Positions 52,672 to 64,000 of a DNA stretch of 64,000 nt are shown here, piece by piece. Under the pieces are notes generated by a model, which saw nothing but the letters and a program-made list of their open reading frames with translations, searched no databases and was not told the DNA's origin. Origin of the DNA: Ianthella basta (Eukaryota; Porifera; Demospongiae; Verongiida; Ianthellidae); contig OZ025879.1 of NCBI GenBank assembly GCA_964019415.1, positions 5,164,368 to 5,228,367 of the forward strand, given 5' to 3'. Made by a program: the position numbers and the translations under genes. How positions within the stretch are numbered: the stretch's first letter is position 1; the number at the start of each line of letters is the position of its first letter.

Positions 52672-52778
52672 TCATACCATTTCTATACTTATTAATACAC
52701 TTGCATCAGTAAAGTGTGCTGGTGGCACATGATCAACATTAATATGGCTTTCCCTATTTTCTGTGTAAAACACAGCAG

Positions 52779-52977
52779 CAAGCCTGAAAAAATGTATGAA
52801 GACCCCCAGCTCCAGGACAACCCATCTTATGGGACAGCTAGTGCAATGGCTGCAATTGAGAAGGGAGAGGTGACTGATAATATATTTTCAGTAACTTCTA
52901 TGACAGGGAGAAATTTTGTGTGTAAAATAGATTTAACATGGTTGCATCAGATTCTAAATTTGTATACTATTAGCTAG
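52779..52977 (+). CDS. Duplicate, possibly alternative, terminal exon of receptor D
   Basis: The sequence from the pre-acceptor tract (ggctttccctattttctgtg) onward is a near copy of the tail exon at 52029. It reads KPEKMYEDPQLQDNPSYGTAS, then diverges into a longer C-terminus that stops at 52975-52977. The acceptor phase fits exon 8, so splicing to it would give a receptor with NPSY in place of NPAY and a different end. Part of that longer end equals the 3' UTR of the first copy read through, so it could equally be a decayed duplicate. Confidence 0.5.
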
Positions 52978-54186
52978 TTGAATTGATTGTGATTGCATGC
53001 TACCATGCATTCACTTTGGTGCAGGAGTTGCATAGGAACTCACTAATGGACAGCTTGTTCAAGCAGAGTCTAAGCATTGCTAGCGTTAACCATGCAACCT
53101 GAAGGTATTATGCAGATGGTCACAGCATGCAACAAATTGTATTTGTAGCACATTCCAGTACAAAAATATTTGAATGCTCGAGGACTTGACATATATTTAC
53201 TGTGTATCCTGAGCCCCAGCTGTATACATTGTCAATACAACAATAATCCCTCAGCCTTTATAATAATGATAATTATTACACAATATTATACTATGCACTT
53301 AGTGTGCTTATCAAAATGTTGCACTACTGGGTCGATCTGACAGTGTTAGATATTAAAAATCTAATTCTGTGCCTATGGAAAGTCCATAAAACTAAAATCA
53401 TACAAATAGCCATATCATTTTTATTACTCATAATAGCTTCTTTGATCTGTAGCTGGAGAAAGCAGTACTTATTCAGGTGGATGCCGTTCCTGCAGTGGGG
53501 TATCTAGTCATGCACACACAATTATCACTCTGGAATTGATCAGAACCTCGATCCAGCCAGTACCTCAGCTGTCAAAGAGACTGAGTGCCGATATCAGTGA
53601 CTTTATCAAGCCCTTCCAACAATCACCACATGGTATATATTTTGTCATATTTAACCAATGCCATTTTCATTCATGTCATCTAAAAGGACTAACTATGTAC
53701 CGTTAAATCACACTCAGGGTTAAGTACAAGAGGGTGGGGTTCTGTTCTTTGATAGCCTGTGCTCCTGCATATAATCTGTAGAAGGCCTAGGGTTAGCCAG
53801 AATTGTGCAATAAAATTTTGTTTTTATTTTCCAAATGAATGATTTATTATATTATATGCATAACAAGAGTAGGATATTCCTTGGTTAGAATAGGGCACCA
53901 TTCCCATTTGCCAAGAGGGTGCAAACCTGTTTAAAAGTCATTGTCATAGGCTTTCCATTATCATGACCACTCTTCCTGTATTAAAATTGTGTATACTGAA
54001 GGGATAGGGAAACATGCACAAAGCCCGGGTATATAGAGAAGGTGCAGTGCATCCCAAGCACACCCACCCGTAAGCTGGCATGAACCACTTAGAACCTAAG
54101 AGGGCGGAGCAATGTGCATGTCACAGAGCATTCATTTTCATGGATGTGACTGCACCTATAAGTCATACTTTTATGACATAATTCAA

Positions 54187-54725
54187 TCAATCAATCAATC
54201 AATCAAGTCATACACAGCTTTATCTCCAATGCTGAGGGTCGCTGGAATTATTTTCTATCAGTTCTATGCTGGAAATAGTTCACATCATGCTGTACTAAAT
54301 AGTTCAATAATTAACTGTTCAATTTACATTCAGATCATCAGCCCATCTTTTCCTTGGTCTTCCCCTCGGTCGCTTTCCCGGCACATTCTCCATATACACC
54401 TTCTTTACCATCCTGTCATCTGTCATTTCTTCCATCTTCTTTAACCATTCTGTCTTCTTGTTCTCTACTCTTGATACCACTGCCACCTGCCCCAGTCTTG
54501 ATCTAATATCAACATTCCTCACTTGTCCAACATAGTCACTCCTTCCACTCTCCGCAGGCATCTCATTTCAAGGGCTTGTATTCTGCTCTTGTGTCTCTCT
54601 AGCAGGGTCCAGGTCTCACATGCATACAACAGAGTTGGCATCACCGTGGCATTGATCACTCTAGGTCTTGTTGCCTTACTCAGTTCTCTTCGATCAATTA
54701 TCTCTTTCCTCATTTCTCATTTTCT
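54187..54725 (-). mobile_element. 5'-truncated LINE with 10-bp target-site duplication
   Basis: Flanked by cataattcaa at 54177-54186 and 54726-54735; the matching glycosyltransferase intron (about 38303-38330) lacks the insert. Minus-strand fragments read NATVMPTLLYACETWTL, ALEMRCLRRVEGV and GKRPRGRPRKRWADDL, the C-terminal part of a LINE reverse-transcriptase ORF. The 3' end is a short ttga repeat (54183-54207 on the + strand as tcaa), as in some LINE clades. Confidence 0.88.
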
Positions 54726-55321
54726 CATAATTCAAAATAATATTATATCCTTGCTTCAACTGGGATAGTGTGATTAAGATTCATGCAGTACATGAATACG
54801 TATATTGCTCCATATAATTATATTTATTCATGAAATTGTTTAGAAATGTGCCCAGTAAATTGATTACTGCTATGTCAGTGAGCTTGTGCTCTTTGGAAAA
54901 TACTGTAATATTATAGTCAAACAGTACGTAATTATTGATATTGAAGACAAACATACTGAGCTTTAATCCATGGATGGATTAGCCTCTTCCCAGTTTTGGA
55001 AACTGCAGCGCACTCATCGCCAACTGGTGCTCTTACCTTGCTTGTGACGTTGAAATAGTCAAGTAGCAAATACTTTATACTTATGAATACCCCCTAGCTA
55101 TACACCATATGGAAGCATAATAAAAGTGATTGTCTATGGAAATAGAAAATAAATTGCACATCTAATTGTAAGAAGAAAGATAGTAGAAGTCATGCTAAAA
55201 TACTGAATCAAATAATTAATTTAGCACTACATGACAGCATAATGATATAGAAAGAGCTTAATGCCATAACAATGGCTACAATTGTACAAATAGAAAGTAA
55301 TTGTAATTAATAATTATTATA

Positions 55322-55440
55322 ATTGCTTTTGCCCTGCTTTCTTTTGTTTTTGCCTTGCTTGTTATTGCTTTTGCCTTGCTTGTTATTGCTTTTGCCTTGC
55401 ATGTTAATTTTGATTTGCTTATTATTGCTTTTGCCTTGCA
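55322..55440 (+). repeat. Tandem repeat related to 41041-41247
   Basis: Imperfect copies of ttgcttttgccttgcttgtta precede the glycosyltransferase relic sequence, as in the block before receptor D. Confidence 0.9.
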
Positions 55441-56280
55441 TATTAAATTTTAGTGATGTTGAAGACAAACAGACCGAGTTTAAATCCATGGATGGATTAG
55501 TTATAGCCTTTTCCTGGTTTTGGAAACTGCAGCACGCTCATCACCAACTGTTGCTCTTTTCTTATTTGTTATTCTTCTATAATTCTTCAGAATCTTCCCA
55601 CTAAGACTTTTTAATAGACACTCACTTAATGCAATTTGCAGGACACTTATAGATTAACTGTTACTAGATTACAGGATTATTGCTGATCGAGTGTAGAATT
55701 GGATGTGGAATAAAGGAATTCTAAGCGAAAGCACAGGTAGGCCTGATTACGTCTTGATTTAGTGCATTGCATGACAGTCTTCAGATGTAGTCACCTTCAA
55801 TCGGGCCTAGCTGTGTTTCACACTGATGGATTCAACAGTGGCAGTTATTGTACTGGCCCTCATATCTATGTGCACCCTTTACATGCATACACACATCTGC
55901 GAGCTCTTATGCAGGATGCTGTGAATTATGCAGGAAGTGTGCAAACTATTGAAATATGCATTTTCTGAGTAATTGCAAGGAATTTAGCATGACCAGCCAA
56001 AAGAGGAATGCTTGGTCACACCTCATTTCAAATGGATTTCATTCTGCATTCATTTGCACGTCCATCAGAGTCACAGTTGGTCTAGTACTGCTAGCTGTGC
56101 AAGCAAGTGCACAGTTTACTGCAAAGCATTGAAATGTCTGGTTCCAAAAATCCTTGTATTGATGTCTTTGGCTGATTGATACAGTGCACAACCAATAATA
56201 TAATAATAATAATATCATGCCATTCAAGAACTTACTTGTACTTGAGGTACATGCATGTGAGTTAGCACTATGCAGAGTTA

Positions 56281-57700
56281 CCTTATGGCAAAAATAAGCG
56301 TGCCAATGAGCTTGTTTCTATACTGATTTCTTACACTCTCAGTACGTCTTGCTGTGCCTGCTACCATGCAATCACTGTGGTGCAGGCAAATTGAATGCAA
56401 AATTATTCGTATATTATAGGAACTCATGTGGCTTCCTGAGCTCCAGCTGTATACAATCCAGCATAATCCAGCCTTTATAACTAGAATAATATTAATACTC
56501 AATCAAATAATTATAACTAATATGCACTTACCTTATCAAAATGTTGCATTATTTGGTTGATCTGGCAGTGTTAGATGCCATGCAACTACCTAATTCTGAG
56601 CTATGGGAAGTGCATGAAACTATAATATACAAACTTAATTGCAAAATCATTGCACTAGATAATAACTTTAGTGATGTGGCATGTGCAATGATACACATAG
56701 TGAATAGTGATTGAATGTATAGCATATATAATATGTATGCAGTGCATTATTACATGACATATAATAGGCTGTGTATGCCAGACTATAAGGTTTCTATACT
56801 TTCTTGCATGCATGTGTACGCAAGTGTGGAGACAAGTTGAAGTAATGTTGGTGGGTGGATGACACGAGTCTTAGCGTTCATTTGGTACTAGGAACCATTC
56901 ACATTAGTATGCACTGTTATATTTGAGCATGTGCAATCAATCAAGTGGGAATGGAGCAGCAACAGACTTACCTATTACTCATCTTTATGACATACATTAG
57001 GTCACAATTGCACCAATTGATTACTTCCCATTCTACAATCAATATAGATCACATTAAGTTGCAGAAACTGAAAGAGTTATATGAACATGGCCCAGGTCCA
57101 GGGAATGCACTTTAGAGGTGGTCAGGCCAAGGCTAAACAAAAGTTGCAATATGTGCTGTCTCTGAGAGCATTGCACAATGTCATACTATTAGGCAGAAAC
57201 GTATTTTGGCTGTTAGAAGCTATATTGGTCATAATATGTAAACATCTGGTCAGGCCATGGTCTGGGCAGCTTTGACAGCTGCACCAGGCATATGCATGAT
57301 GTAGAAGCTGTGTATAGTGCCAAAGAGGTTGATACCTAGCTGACTAGCGCTAGCTATGTAGCTAGTTTGCCCAGGATGCACTTCTGCAAGGAGTTTATAT
57401 CACTACGCACATGTACACTAGCTAAGTGCTGAGAAATTATTGTACAAGCACACAGCTAAGTGTAATGATAACCTCGAGTTCATACACCCCAAATATATGC
57501 TCATTCTGTCTAATTGGTATTATTAAATTATGTGTAGCTATGTATTTCCTATGCATGCTTTAACCAGTGATCAAGGACTTGCATAGGTACACTGATGCAT
57601 GCCCTTTCTGGCGCGACACAAGTGACACCATGTCAGATCTGCATGCGATCTCAAGCAACAACGCTAACACGGAATTTGTCTAGCTAGCTAGATTGAGCGC
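56281..57700. other. Spacer before receptor E, no gene seen
   Basis: AT-rich with short open frames only. The last 100 bases keep some features of the receptor D promoter (actaaacgccaggggcg) but are strongly diverged. Confidence 0.4.
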
Positions 57701-57819
57701 CCTATACTAAACGCCAGGGGCGACACTAGTGGACTAGTGAGCCACAATTCCAAGTAAAAGTTACTAAACGGCGTCCATGTGAAAACTACCATAATTGAGC
57801 ACTTTGTCACTGTGGTACA

Positions 57820-58295
57820 ATGACGAGCCTCCGGATTTCACTGCTGTTGTGTTTTGTAGTACGCCTCAGTACTTTGGGAGGTGAGCCAACCTATCACCAT
57901 TCTCCATGGCAGTGTGAATGTGTGGCTGGCTAGCTAGCTATAGCTTCGCAAAGCAGGAGTGATATGAACAGAATCGGTGGTGGTGTTTTTGAGGATTCAC
58001 AAACATTATTCTTCCTTTGTCGCTCTCCTCTTTGTAGATCACGGTCTGGTTGAGGCACAGAATGCACGAGGTGAGTGCTTTTATAAACACAGTTAGTCGC
58101 TCATTTAACTACCCCTCCACACAGCTGAACTGTCTCGAGTCAGCATCCGGGCGCCGTCTCTTAATCCAGCACACATACCAACATACTGCAATACTCCTCA
58201 AGCGAGACAGGAGGGCGGACCCATAACAGACTCTACAGAACCATTACTTAACCCTCGGCGGCGCGTAGTGAAGCGAGGGGTTACGGTACTTGGTT

Positions 58296-58377
<82 letters not shown>

Positions 58378-61300
58378 TGTGCGTGTGCGTGTGTCCGCGC
58401 CTAATCTGGCACTATAGGCTACGAGGCGCCTTATGAGCGATAGCAGTGGATTCAGAACGACAAAGTAGGAAGTCTAAAAAAGGCGATTGTCTCGAAAGGA
58501 CTGCGTTCGAGAGATACGGTAGTCTCGTACCCGGCCCTATCTCCAACCGTTCCGCCTTTTTGGGGAGGAGCGTCCTCCGAAATGGCGGAATGGCAGAGAT
58601 GGGTCTGGGACGAGACTATGGCGTGAAAGCAGCGAAAAGGCCCGAATATGCGGCTTATACTCTTTCCGAGAACGACTAAATCGCGCTCAATAGCGGGATG
58701 TAATCGAGAGGTGCCGAGTCCAGCATTCTACTATGGCGGTGCGAGCCCTCGGTGCGGCGTCTGGTGGTAGATCGCCAGATCCGATTTGCAACGCTTGCCA
58801 CACGGTAGAATGCTGTATATACGTAGATTGCGTAGAGTAGAGAACCACATCTTTGTAGTTCAAGAGGATCCACACCTCGACGGAAATGGCGTCCATTTCA
58901 TAGTGTTAATTTAGCCAGCATTGCTTGCTTGCAAACACGCGCGCCGAAGATTATGCAAACAGATCTTCATTGCCAGACCGTGACAGACCCCAAATAATAT
59001 TATTGCTGTGACTATCGTCGATCTGAATCCTTCTGAAGGTACATTCTATTTTGCGGACCAGCACAGATTGCTGTTTTAACTACTGTGCAATATGTCTAAC
59101 AGCCTAACTACAATACAGTAAGGATGCTGCTAGCTCGGGAGGGGTTAGCAATTATGTAAGCTTCTCATATTTTCTCCCTCGATCGCTCTTAATTATTAGG
59201 CACCTAGCTGGATAGTACTGGTATAGTCAGCACAAATCTACAGTGGGCATCACAGTCATTCATTTATTCTCTTAGTCTCCTCTCATTTCCTTCCCATCCA
59301 GCCCCCTCTTCTGAAGCCTCCCATCCTACATTTGGTACATGGGAAATTAACTTTTTCCACTAGACGGCATAGACCAATCCTGCCGCCTTCTTAGCTACCT
59401 ACCAAGTGGCTACAGTACTAGCTAGCACAGCTCCACATGTATTAGCTAAGCCAGGCATGATTATATATGTCTGGACTGGGTAGCCCAGTAAACTAGATAT
59501 GCTGCCATGGCGCGTTAACGTTATATTGAAAAGTGACTACCTAATGGATGTTGTCTCAGTTCAGCGGTTTCACATTATGTCATAGCTTAACTGTCTTTCT
59601 ACTTGGGCAAGTTACTGCTCTGTGAAGGTATCAAAGTTATTTCGAAGGCCTTGCTAATACCAAAGCCTATACATGCAGGGCCAAAACATTGTGCAGCCAA
59701 GGCATTTGTGATTGAGCCAATCTGCTAAATATTGGCTCAAGATCAATTTACCTATAATTATACTGATAGAGTAGAGGTTCATTACATGTCCATAGTATAG
59801 AAAGGGGGTAAATTTTGTGCGTATATATCACTTGGTACACTTTTTGTTAAACACTGCTGTCTCGTGTATCTTGCATGATCTGTTTTGTACAACTGATGAA
59901 GGCCTTTTTGGGGCCAAAAACTGGCATTGAAAAAACAGGGTACAATTAACGTGCATGATATACATGCTCAAAATTTACCCCCTATTTAATGCCTTTACAT
60001 TGATTGACTAAGGGAATTGTAACAAATCTTGTTTTAAAAGTATACTCTGTGCTGCTTTGCAACCTATTACCAGCAAAGTTATGCATGGCGATAATGACAA
60101 GTAACTAATTTGCTTAGAAATCTAATATGCATTGCTCTAGTGTGTATCCGTATCTTGTGTCTACAGTTACACCAGGTGTTCTGCCTGTTGTGCTACGTAT
60201 ATAGCACTAGTCATTTTGGCTGGTATTGATTATTCAACATCTGAATGATAGAATCTTCATCCCTGTTCTCGTGTACCAGTCTTTCCTATCACGCAAGACT
60301 ACTCAATCTTATGCAAATTATTCTTATGAAGTGCTTTGTAGTGAAGGTCAAAATACAGGTGACCATGCGTGGTACATTTGGACAATATAATTGCTCCATT
60401 GCTTCATGAGTTCTGGATACTGTCTACCCTGTATTCCCATGACCCAAGAGCTATTGCATGATCCTCTGAAAAGACCTTCTTAGACTTAGTCTAGCACATG
60501 GACAAAACCAGCACCTGAACTACCATGCATGTCTCCTTGCCTATTAATATAATATTATGTACTCTTACATGGGATACTCTGGAATGTTAACTATGATGTA
60601 TATATCTTTAATATTATTACTACCATCACTGCCAGTATTGTTGTTTAGTTGAGGCACAGAATACACAAGGTGAGAGCATTTTGTCCCTCATTATAGCTAC
60701 ACTTACACAAAAGCTGAAACCATAGGGTAGAGAATATATGATGAAATGATTGGGGGCCGTTCTCAATCTCAGTCTGAGTATTTTTTGTATATGTACACAT
60801 ACTCATAGTTCCAATACGCATGCAAACATAAGGATGGACCTGTTTGGACAGGCTCAATTTTTGACGGTGCCTGCCTATTGAGTATTGCCTGGGTTTAAAT
60901 TAAGGCTTTAGCTACCATTGATCCAGGAGGATTGATGGCTAGACCTATTCTTTTTTCCTTGGGCATGTTATGGCACTGTGAAAGTATGTATCTATGTAGG
61001 CATTGCCGCCACAGGCCAAAGCCACTATCAGCAAGCAAGGTTTTATGCATTTGAAGCTCACCAGCTAATTAAGTAGTAGCAGAAGTGCAATAGCTGTCAC
61101 ATTGTCCCCTCGTGTGACAATCCGGCAGTCTCAGCATATGAAAAGGCAAAGAAAATTATAAACTCACTTGCTCCGGCATCTGCAAATATAAAAATGTGAC
61201 ATCCATGAAAATGGCATATCTACGAACTATAAACCACACCAAAACTTCAAGCACATGTGGTGTATTCTAAAAACCAGTAATTACTGACATCTCCAGTGAG

Positions 61301-64000
61301 AATTATGCATGAAATATTTTATTAACATTTGCCAACATTTATATATGTGGCCAATGCAGAATCTTGAGCTTATCACAGCAGTGAGGAACCCAATGGAAGA
61401 GGCTCCTGTGGTTCAAAGACCTAAATCAAATCATAACTAGGGGCTGTCACCATCCATAGACCTTGAAAGTGCAGAACACAAAAAAATTCGATTCCCAGCG
61501 GCACCAGCTTCCTTTCGTGCCCTGCCGTTTCAAAGGTCTACAGATAGTGACGGCTCCCATTCATGTCTATGATTAGACATGATAATTAATATGTCTTTGG
61601 ACCGCGGGAGTCCCCTTCCATCGGATTCTGCACTTCTGTGATCTGCTCAATCCTCTACATGGACCACATTTGCCAGACTAGTGCATTTCAAAGAAGCTAC
61701 CCATGTACTTTCTCATCCTTATACAGTTGTCATTGATGCCTACCCCAACACTGCTACTGTGGAGCAAGGTGACACCCTGATTTTGGTGTGCAGAGTTGTA
61801 GGAGTGCCATCCACCACTGTGCTGAGCTATCAGTGGACCTGTCCTGGGGGCTATTGTGATGCAGGAGGAGTTGATCCTGAGTGGGCAGCCAGGATCCAAC
61901 AGGGCAACATCTTGGTGGTGAATGTACGCAGGCAGAATGGTGACAATGGTGTCTACACCTGTACTGTTCAGGGCAACTCACAGCAAGTGGGAACAGCTAT
62001 GTACACATTGTCAGTTGCAAGTGAGTTGTGCACAAGAACCGGATAAGCAATATCCACTCTCATTCATTAATAGCTGGCTTGTACCGTAATGTACGTGTGG
62101 GTGTGGCAGGCTAGTGGAGTGTCCCTGCCTGTCTGCCATACTGGCTTGTAAGGTGACCTGACCCTGGGCTTAGTTAGCTATATTGTGTTACACCACTGAC
62201 CTGGAGTGAGAATGACATTGTCTTATCAAACGTTAGCCTCATGGCTTTAATTGGGAATTTGGCCAATAAAAATGACTATTCCTGTGTTAATGTACATCTT
62301 CAACAAAACCAGGCAAACAGTGGTAGTGAAGAACAATTGAAGCCATGCCAAAGTCCTCTACAGATTATGCAGATAAGCCATAAGGCTTAAAGCCATAAAA
62401 CATGCATGACATGGACAGATCTAATATAATTTTATACAAGTAGTTCGGTGGTTGAAATCTGCAATAGAGTGATTATCTTGGTTTGAATTCTTGACTGTGT
62501 GGCTAAATGTCCCTCTCTCTCTTGCACATATGGAGTTGTGATAGAGAACAGCCCTTAGCTGTGCATCACTGCAGCAGTTGTACATGCCAGTAGAGAAGAC
62601 AGTGGGACCTTACCATCACTTTGCCTTATGCCTCCACTTGATGCCTGGCCAATTGGTGCAGCAGGTCGGCTGTGCGCCATCACAGGTCACGAGAGGTTGC
62701 CGAGAATGCTGTGCTAGCAACTTTATACAGATTGGCACTGTAACTTTCTGTACTGTAAACAATCCTATTTTTCACACTCAAGCTTGAAGGTATACGCACG
62801 CTGCAGGTGTCATGCCGTAAAAGTTCCCCCCGCCGAAATGGTTCCGCCGGGCCAAAAACGGCAGAATATGGCTGCCGTAATGGTTCCGCCGTAGTGACAA
62901 AGTTCCTCTCGTCTCCCGATATTCGTTGTTGTGGTGGATCTTGAGCGCGCAGTGAAGACATGTCACCTGAAACCGTCTATTCATTGAACAAAATTGTCCA
63001 CTCATCGAACGAAATCGTTTATAAATCGAACCAAAGCGCCCATCTAACGAACGAAATCACCTTTATCGAACGAAATCGTTTATAAATCGAACCAAAGCGC
63101 CCATCTAACGAACGAAATCACCTTTTCATCGAACGGAACATGTTATCCTGGATTGAGAATGCGTCCCAACTTGGGAAAAACGTCAGGGTACAAGTACATG
63201 ACGAATCTGACGTCAATCCGCGCTGGCGCTGGTGATTTAGCATAAGGGAACCATTTCGATTGCTGTTTCGGTTCCGCGGGGGGCCTAATTATTGGGGCCA
63301 AATTTGGCATGACATGCATACCATTCTAAAGCTTATGGCAGAGCTGAGTGTGACATATCCCATGTAATACACAAAACAGTGAGGATACTTTCTACATGAA
63401 AATTTGATTTTACTATACCTAGAAGAAAGGTTGGCCATGTACAGCATATATTTAACCTGCACTTCCACAGGAGGCTTCATTCACCGGTTTTAAGCTCTGG
63501 GAAGGATTTGCACTGCTGTCCCAAGTTTTGCAACATACATACAACAGCCTGTATACACACATTCTGTACTAATCATTGTGTACTGTGGCTACTATGTCCC
63601 TGGGATTCCTTTGAACATTGTATGCATGGTTTCCTGTCCTTCTTCACAGCTGGTCTGTCCTTGTTGAATGAGGATGGTGATTTGAGAGTGTTCTTCCCCA
63701 AGAACAGTTTTGTCACTAACACCACGCTCACACACACCAATAGCCCACGAGTTCAGTCTCAAGGAGCTCCTGCTGGCAATGACCACATTGTCTGCTATGG
63801 TGGTAGCACACAGGCTGCACAAGTAATATGGCATAACAGCAATGGCGGACAGCTAGTGGTATGCCAAATTGGTAACCCTGTTCGTGATGCACCTTGTCTT
63901 GACTGTGGTGGCCACTGTCAACGCAATGGCGCTGTAGGTGTGGACCCTCCACTCAATGGACACACTGATATCCACATGTACACTGACTCAGCTGCATATG
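57820..64000 (+). CDS. Receptor E: Ig/FN3 receptor, 3' part beyond the window
   Basis: Exons seen: 57820-57880 (signal peptide MTSLRISLLLCFVV), 58038-58070 (DHGLVEAQNAR), 61727-62020 (Ig-like domain, LVC...YQW...DNGVYTC) and 63650 to the edge (second Ig-like domain through GNDHIVC and HTDIHMYTDS). It is most like D: the Ig exon has the same 294-nt length and both end Q(Q)VGT..MYTL. No lesion is seen in the visible part. Intron 2 (about 3.6 kb) holds a relic micro-exon, microsatellites and several fold-back elements. FN3, membrane and tail exons should follow to the right. Confidence 0.82.
58249..58284. repeat. GC hairpin at the start of an inserted block
   Basis: ttaaccctcg and cgaggggttac are inverted around ggcggcgcgtagtgaag. 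A related 'ggcggcgagcgaagttac' occurs at about 48960 in receptor D intron 5. It is probably a transposon end. Confidence 0.4.
58302..58372. repeat. (TC)n then (TG)n compound microsatellite
   Basis: About 40 bp of TC runs straight into about 30 bp of TG in receptor E intron 2. Confidence 0.97.
58520..58618. mobile_element. MITE of the TAGTCTCGT family (99 bp)
   Basis: The ends tagtctcgtacccggccc and gggtctgggacgagacta are inverted. Internally aaccgttccgcc and ggcggaat also pair. It is the longest of three copies in the window. Confidence 0.75.
59800..59986. mobile_element. Hairpin MITE with CTGATGA centre
   Basis: agggggtaaattttg (59803-59817) is inverted at about 59968-59983. The centre is CTGATGAAGGCC...GGCCAAAAAC, parallel to the centres at 20650 and 52580. 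Confidence 0.65.
60645..60669 (+). pseudogene. Truncated micro-exon relic in receptor E intron 2
   Basis: ttagttgaggcacagaatac followed by acaag and gtgag repeats the end of exon 2 (VEAQNAQ with an A to T change) and its donor, without the DHGL half. Downstream intron sequence then matches receptor D intron 2, so this may be the original position, displaced by a 2.6-kb rearrangement. Confidence 0.7.
61358..61665. mobile_element. Fold-back element of about 300 bp in receptor E intron 2
   Basis: The left arm (gaatcttgagcttatcacag, cccaatggaagaggctcctg) pairs imperfectly with the right arm (gagtccccttccatcggatt, cttctgtgatc). Inner arms ctgtcaccatccatagacct and aggtctacagatagtgac also pair. A single arm is present at 47425-47490 in receptor D intron 4. 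Confidence 0.65.
62440..62590 (+). repeat. Diverged SINE-like sequence in receptor E intron 3
   Basis: gttcggtggttg, tagagtgattatcttggttt and gaattc correspond to the copy at 46165-46290. The B box is mutated (GGTTTGAATTC). Confidence 0.35.
62806..63315. mobile_element. 510-bp insertion in receptor E intron 3 with TGCA duplication
   Basis: Receptor D intron 3 gives the empty site (acgttgcacaccattc, about 46501-46516). In E, tgca is repeated on both sides (62802-62805, 63316-63319) around DNA whose ends are ggtgtcatgcc and ggcatgaca, a short inverted repeat. The insert is GC-richer (ggttccgcc repeats). No transposase is seen. Confidence 0.65.
63006..63126. repeat. 61-bp direct duplication inside the insertion
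   Basis: Two nearly identical copies start at 63006 and 63067, each beginning cgaacgaaatcgtttataaa. Shorter cgaacgaaatc-like subunits continue on both sides. Confidence 0.92.

Larger units (their letters stand above)
53260..56280 (+). pseudogene. Glycosyltransferase gene relic before receptor E
   Basis: Collinear with the introns of the gene at 35676-40486. 53430-53620 matches 36715-36890, 53600-54170 matches 37800-38310, 54740-54830 matches 38330-38400, and 54940-55990 matches 38930-39540. The DxD exon is missing between 54811 and 54835, where flanking introns are joined, and no last exon is found. A LINE end is inserted at 54187-54725. It is therefore non-functional. Confidence 0.82.

Noticed and set aside
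57081..57275. 64-aa open frame before receptor E
   Set aside because: Isolated, no similarity to receptor, SDR or transferase exons, and no good splice sites at its edges.
63006..63126. CRISPR-like array
   Set aside because: There are only two long direct copies without spacers, in a eukaryotic intron; it is a local tandem duplication.

Overview
The window is eukaryotic and metazoan. It contains multi-exon genes with GT-AG introns, symmetric phase-1 domain exons, Ig-like and fibronectin-III (FN3) receptor architecture, a 17-beta-HSD8-type SDR, a type II membrane glycosyltransferase, and many animal-type repeats (LINE remnants, MITEs, a Tc1-like TA-flanked element, Helitron-like ends). AT-rich DNA, fairly compact introns and the novel Ig/FN3 receptor family suggest an early-branching animal, most likely a demosponge. 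That assignment is an inference and was not tested by any search.

The main content is a head-to-tail array of five paralogous receptor genes on the + strand, called units A to E here. A is 6021-14442, B is 19295-25399, C is 27164-32619, D is 42559-52146 and E runs from 57820 past the right edge. Each encodes a signal peptide, an invariant 11-residue micro-exon, an Ig-like domain, a second divergent Ig-like domain with two length-variable loops, two or three FN3 domains, one transmembrane helix, and a short tail with a conserved QLQDNPAY (NPxY) motif. A and B are intact (547 and 660 aa by my exon sums). C has a premature stop and a 4-bp frameshift. D has a premature stop before its membrane exon. 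E is cut by the window edge.

Two other genes are interleaved with the receptors and were copied with them. On the left, an SDR closely resembling 17-beta-hydroxysteroid dehydrogenase 8 is intact at 15622-18523 (before B). It is a decayed copy before A (4110-5222) and only a 3' scrap before C (26235-26432). On the right, a nucleotide-diphospho-sugar transferase is complete except for a one-base frameshift in a C7 run (35676-40486, before D). Its terminal exon also occurs at 1335-1765, and broken copies lie before D (41248-41905) and before E (53260-56280). The history therefore looks like repeated tandem duplication of SDR+receptor and glycosyltransferase+receptor blocks, followed by decay.

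The receptor genes also carry many loose exon relics: decayed second-domain exons in B and C, a truncated Ig exon in D, an orphan promoter plus first exon before D, inverted FN3 relics after B and C, and a duplicated tail exon after D. Introns and spacers hold a 1.7-kb TTAA-flanked element with 23-bp inverted repeats, hairpin MITEs with hammerhead-ribozyme-like cores, a nested MITE pair, and LINE 3' ends, one of them with a clear 10-bp target-site duplication. A tandem, unstable, partly pseudogenised array of polymorphic-looking Ig/FN3 receptors with signalling-type tails is the layout expected of a recognition locus (immune or allorecognition). That role is a hypothesis only.
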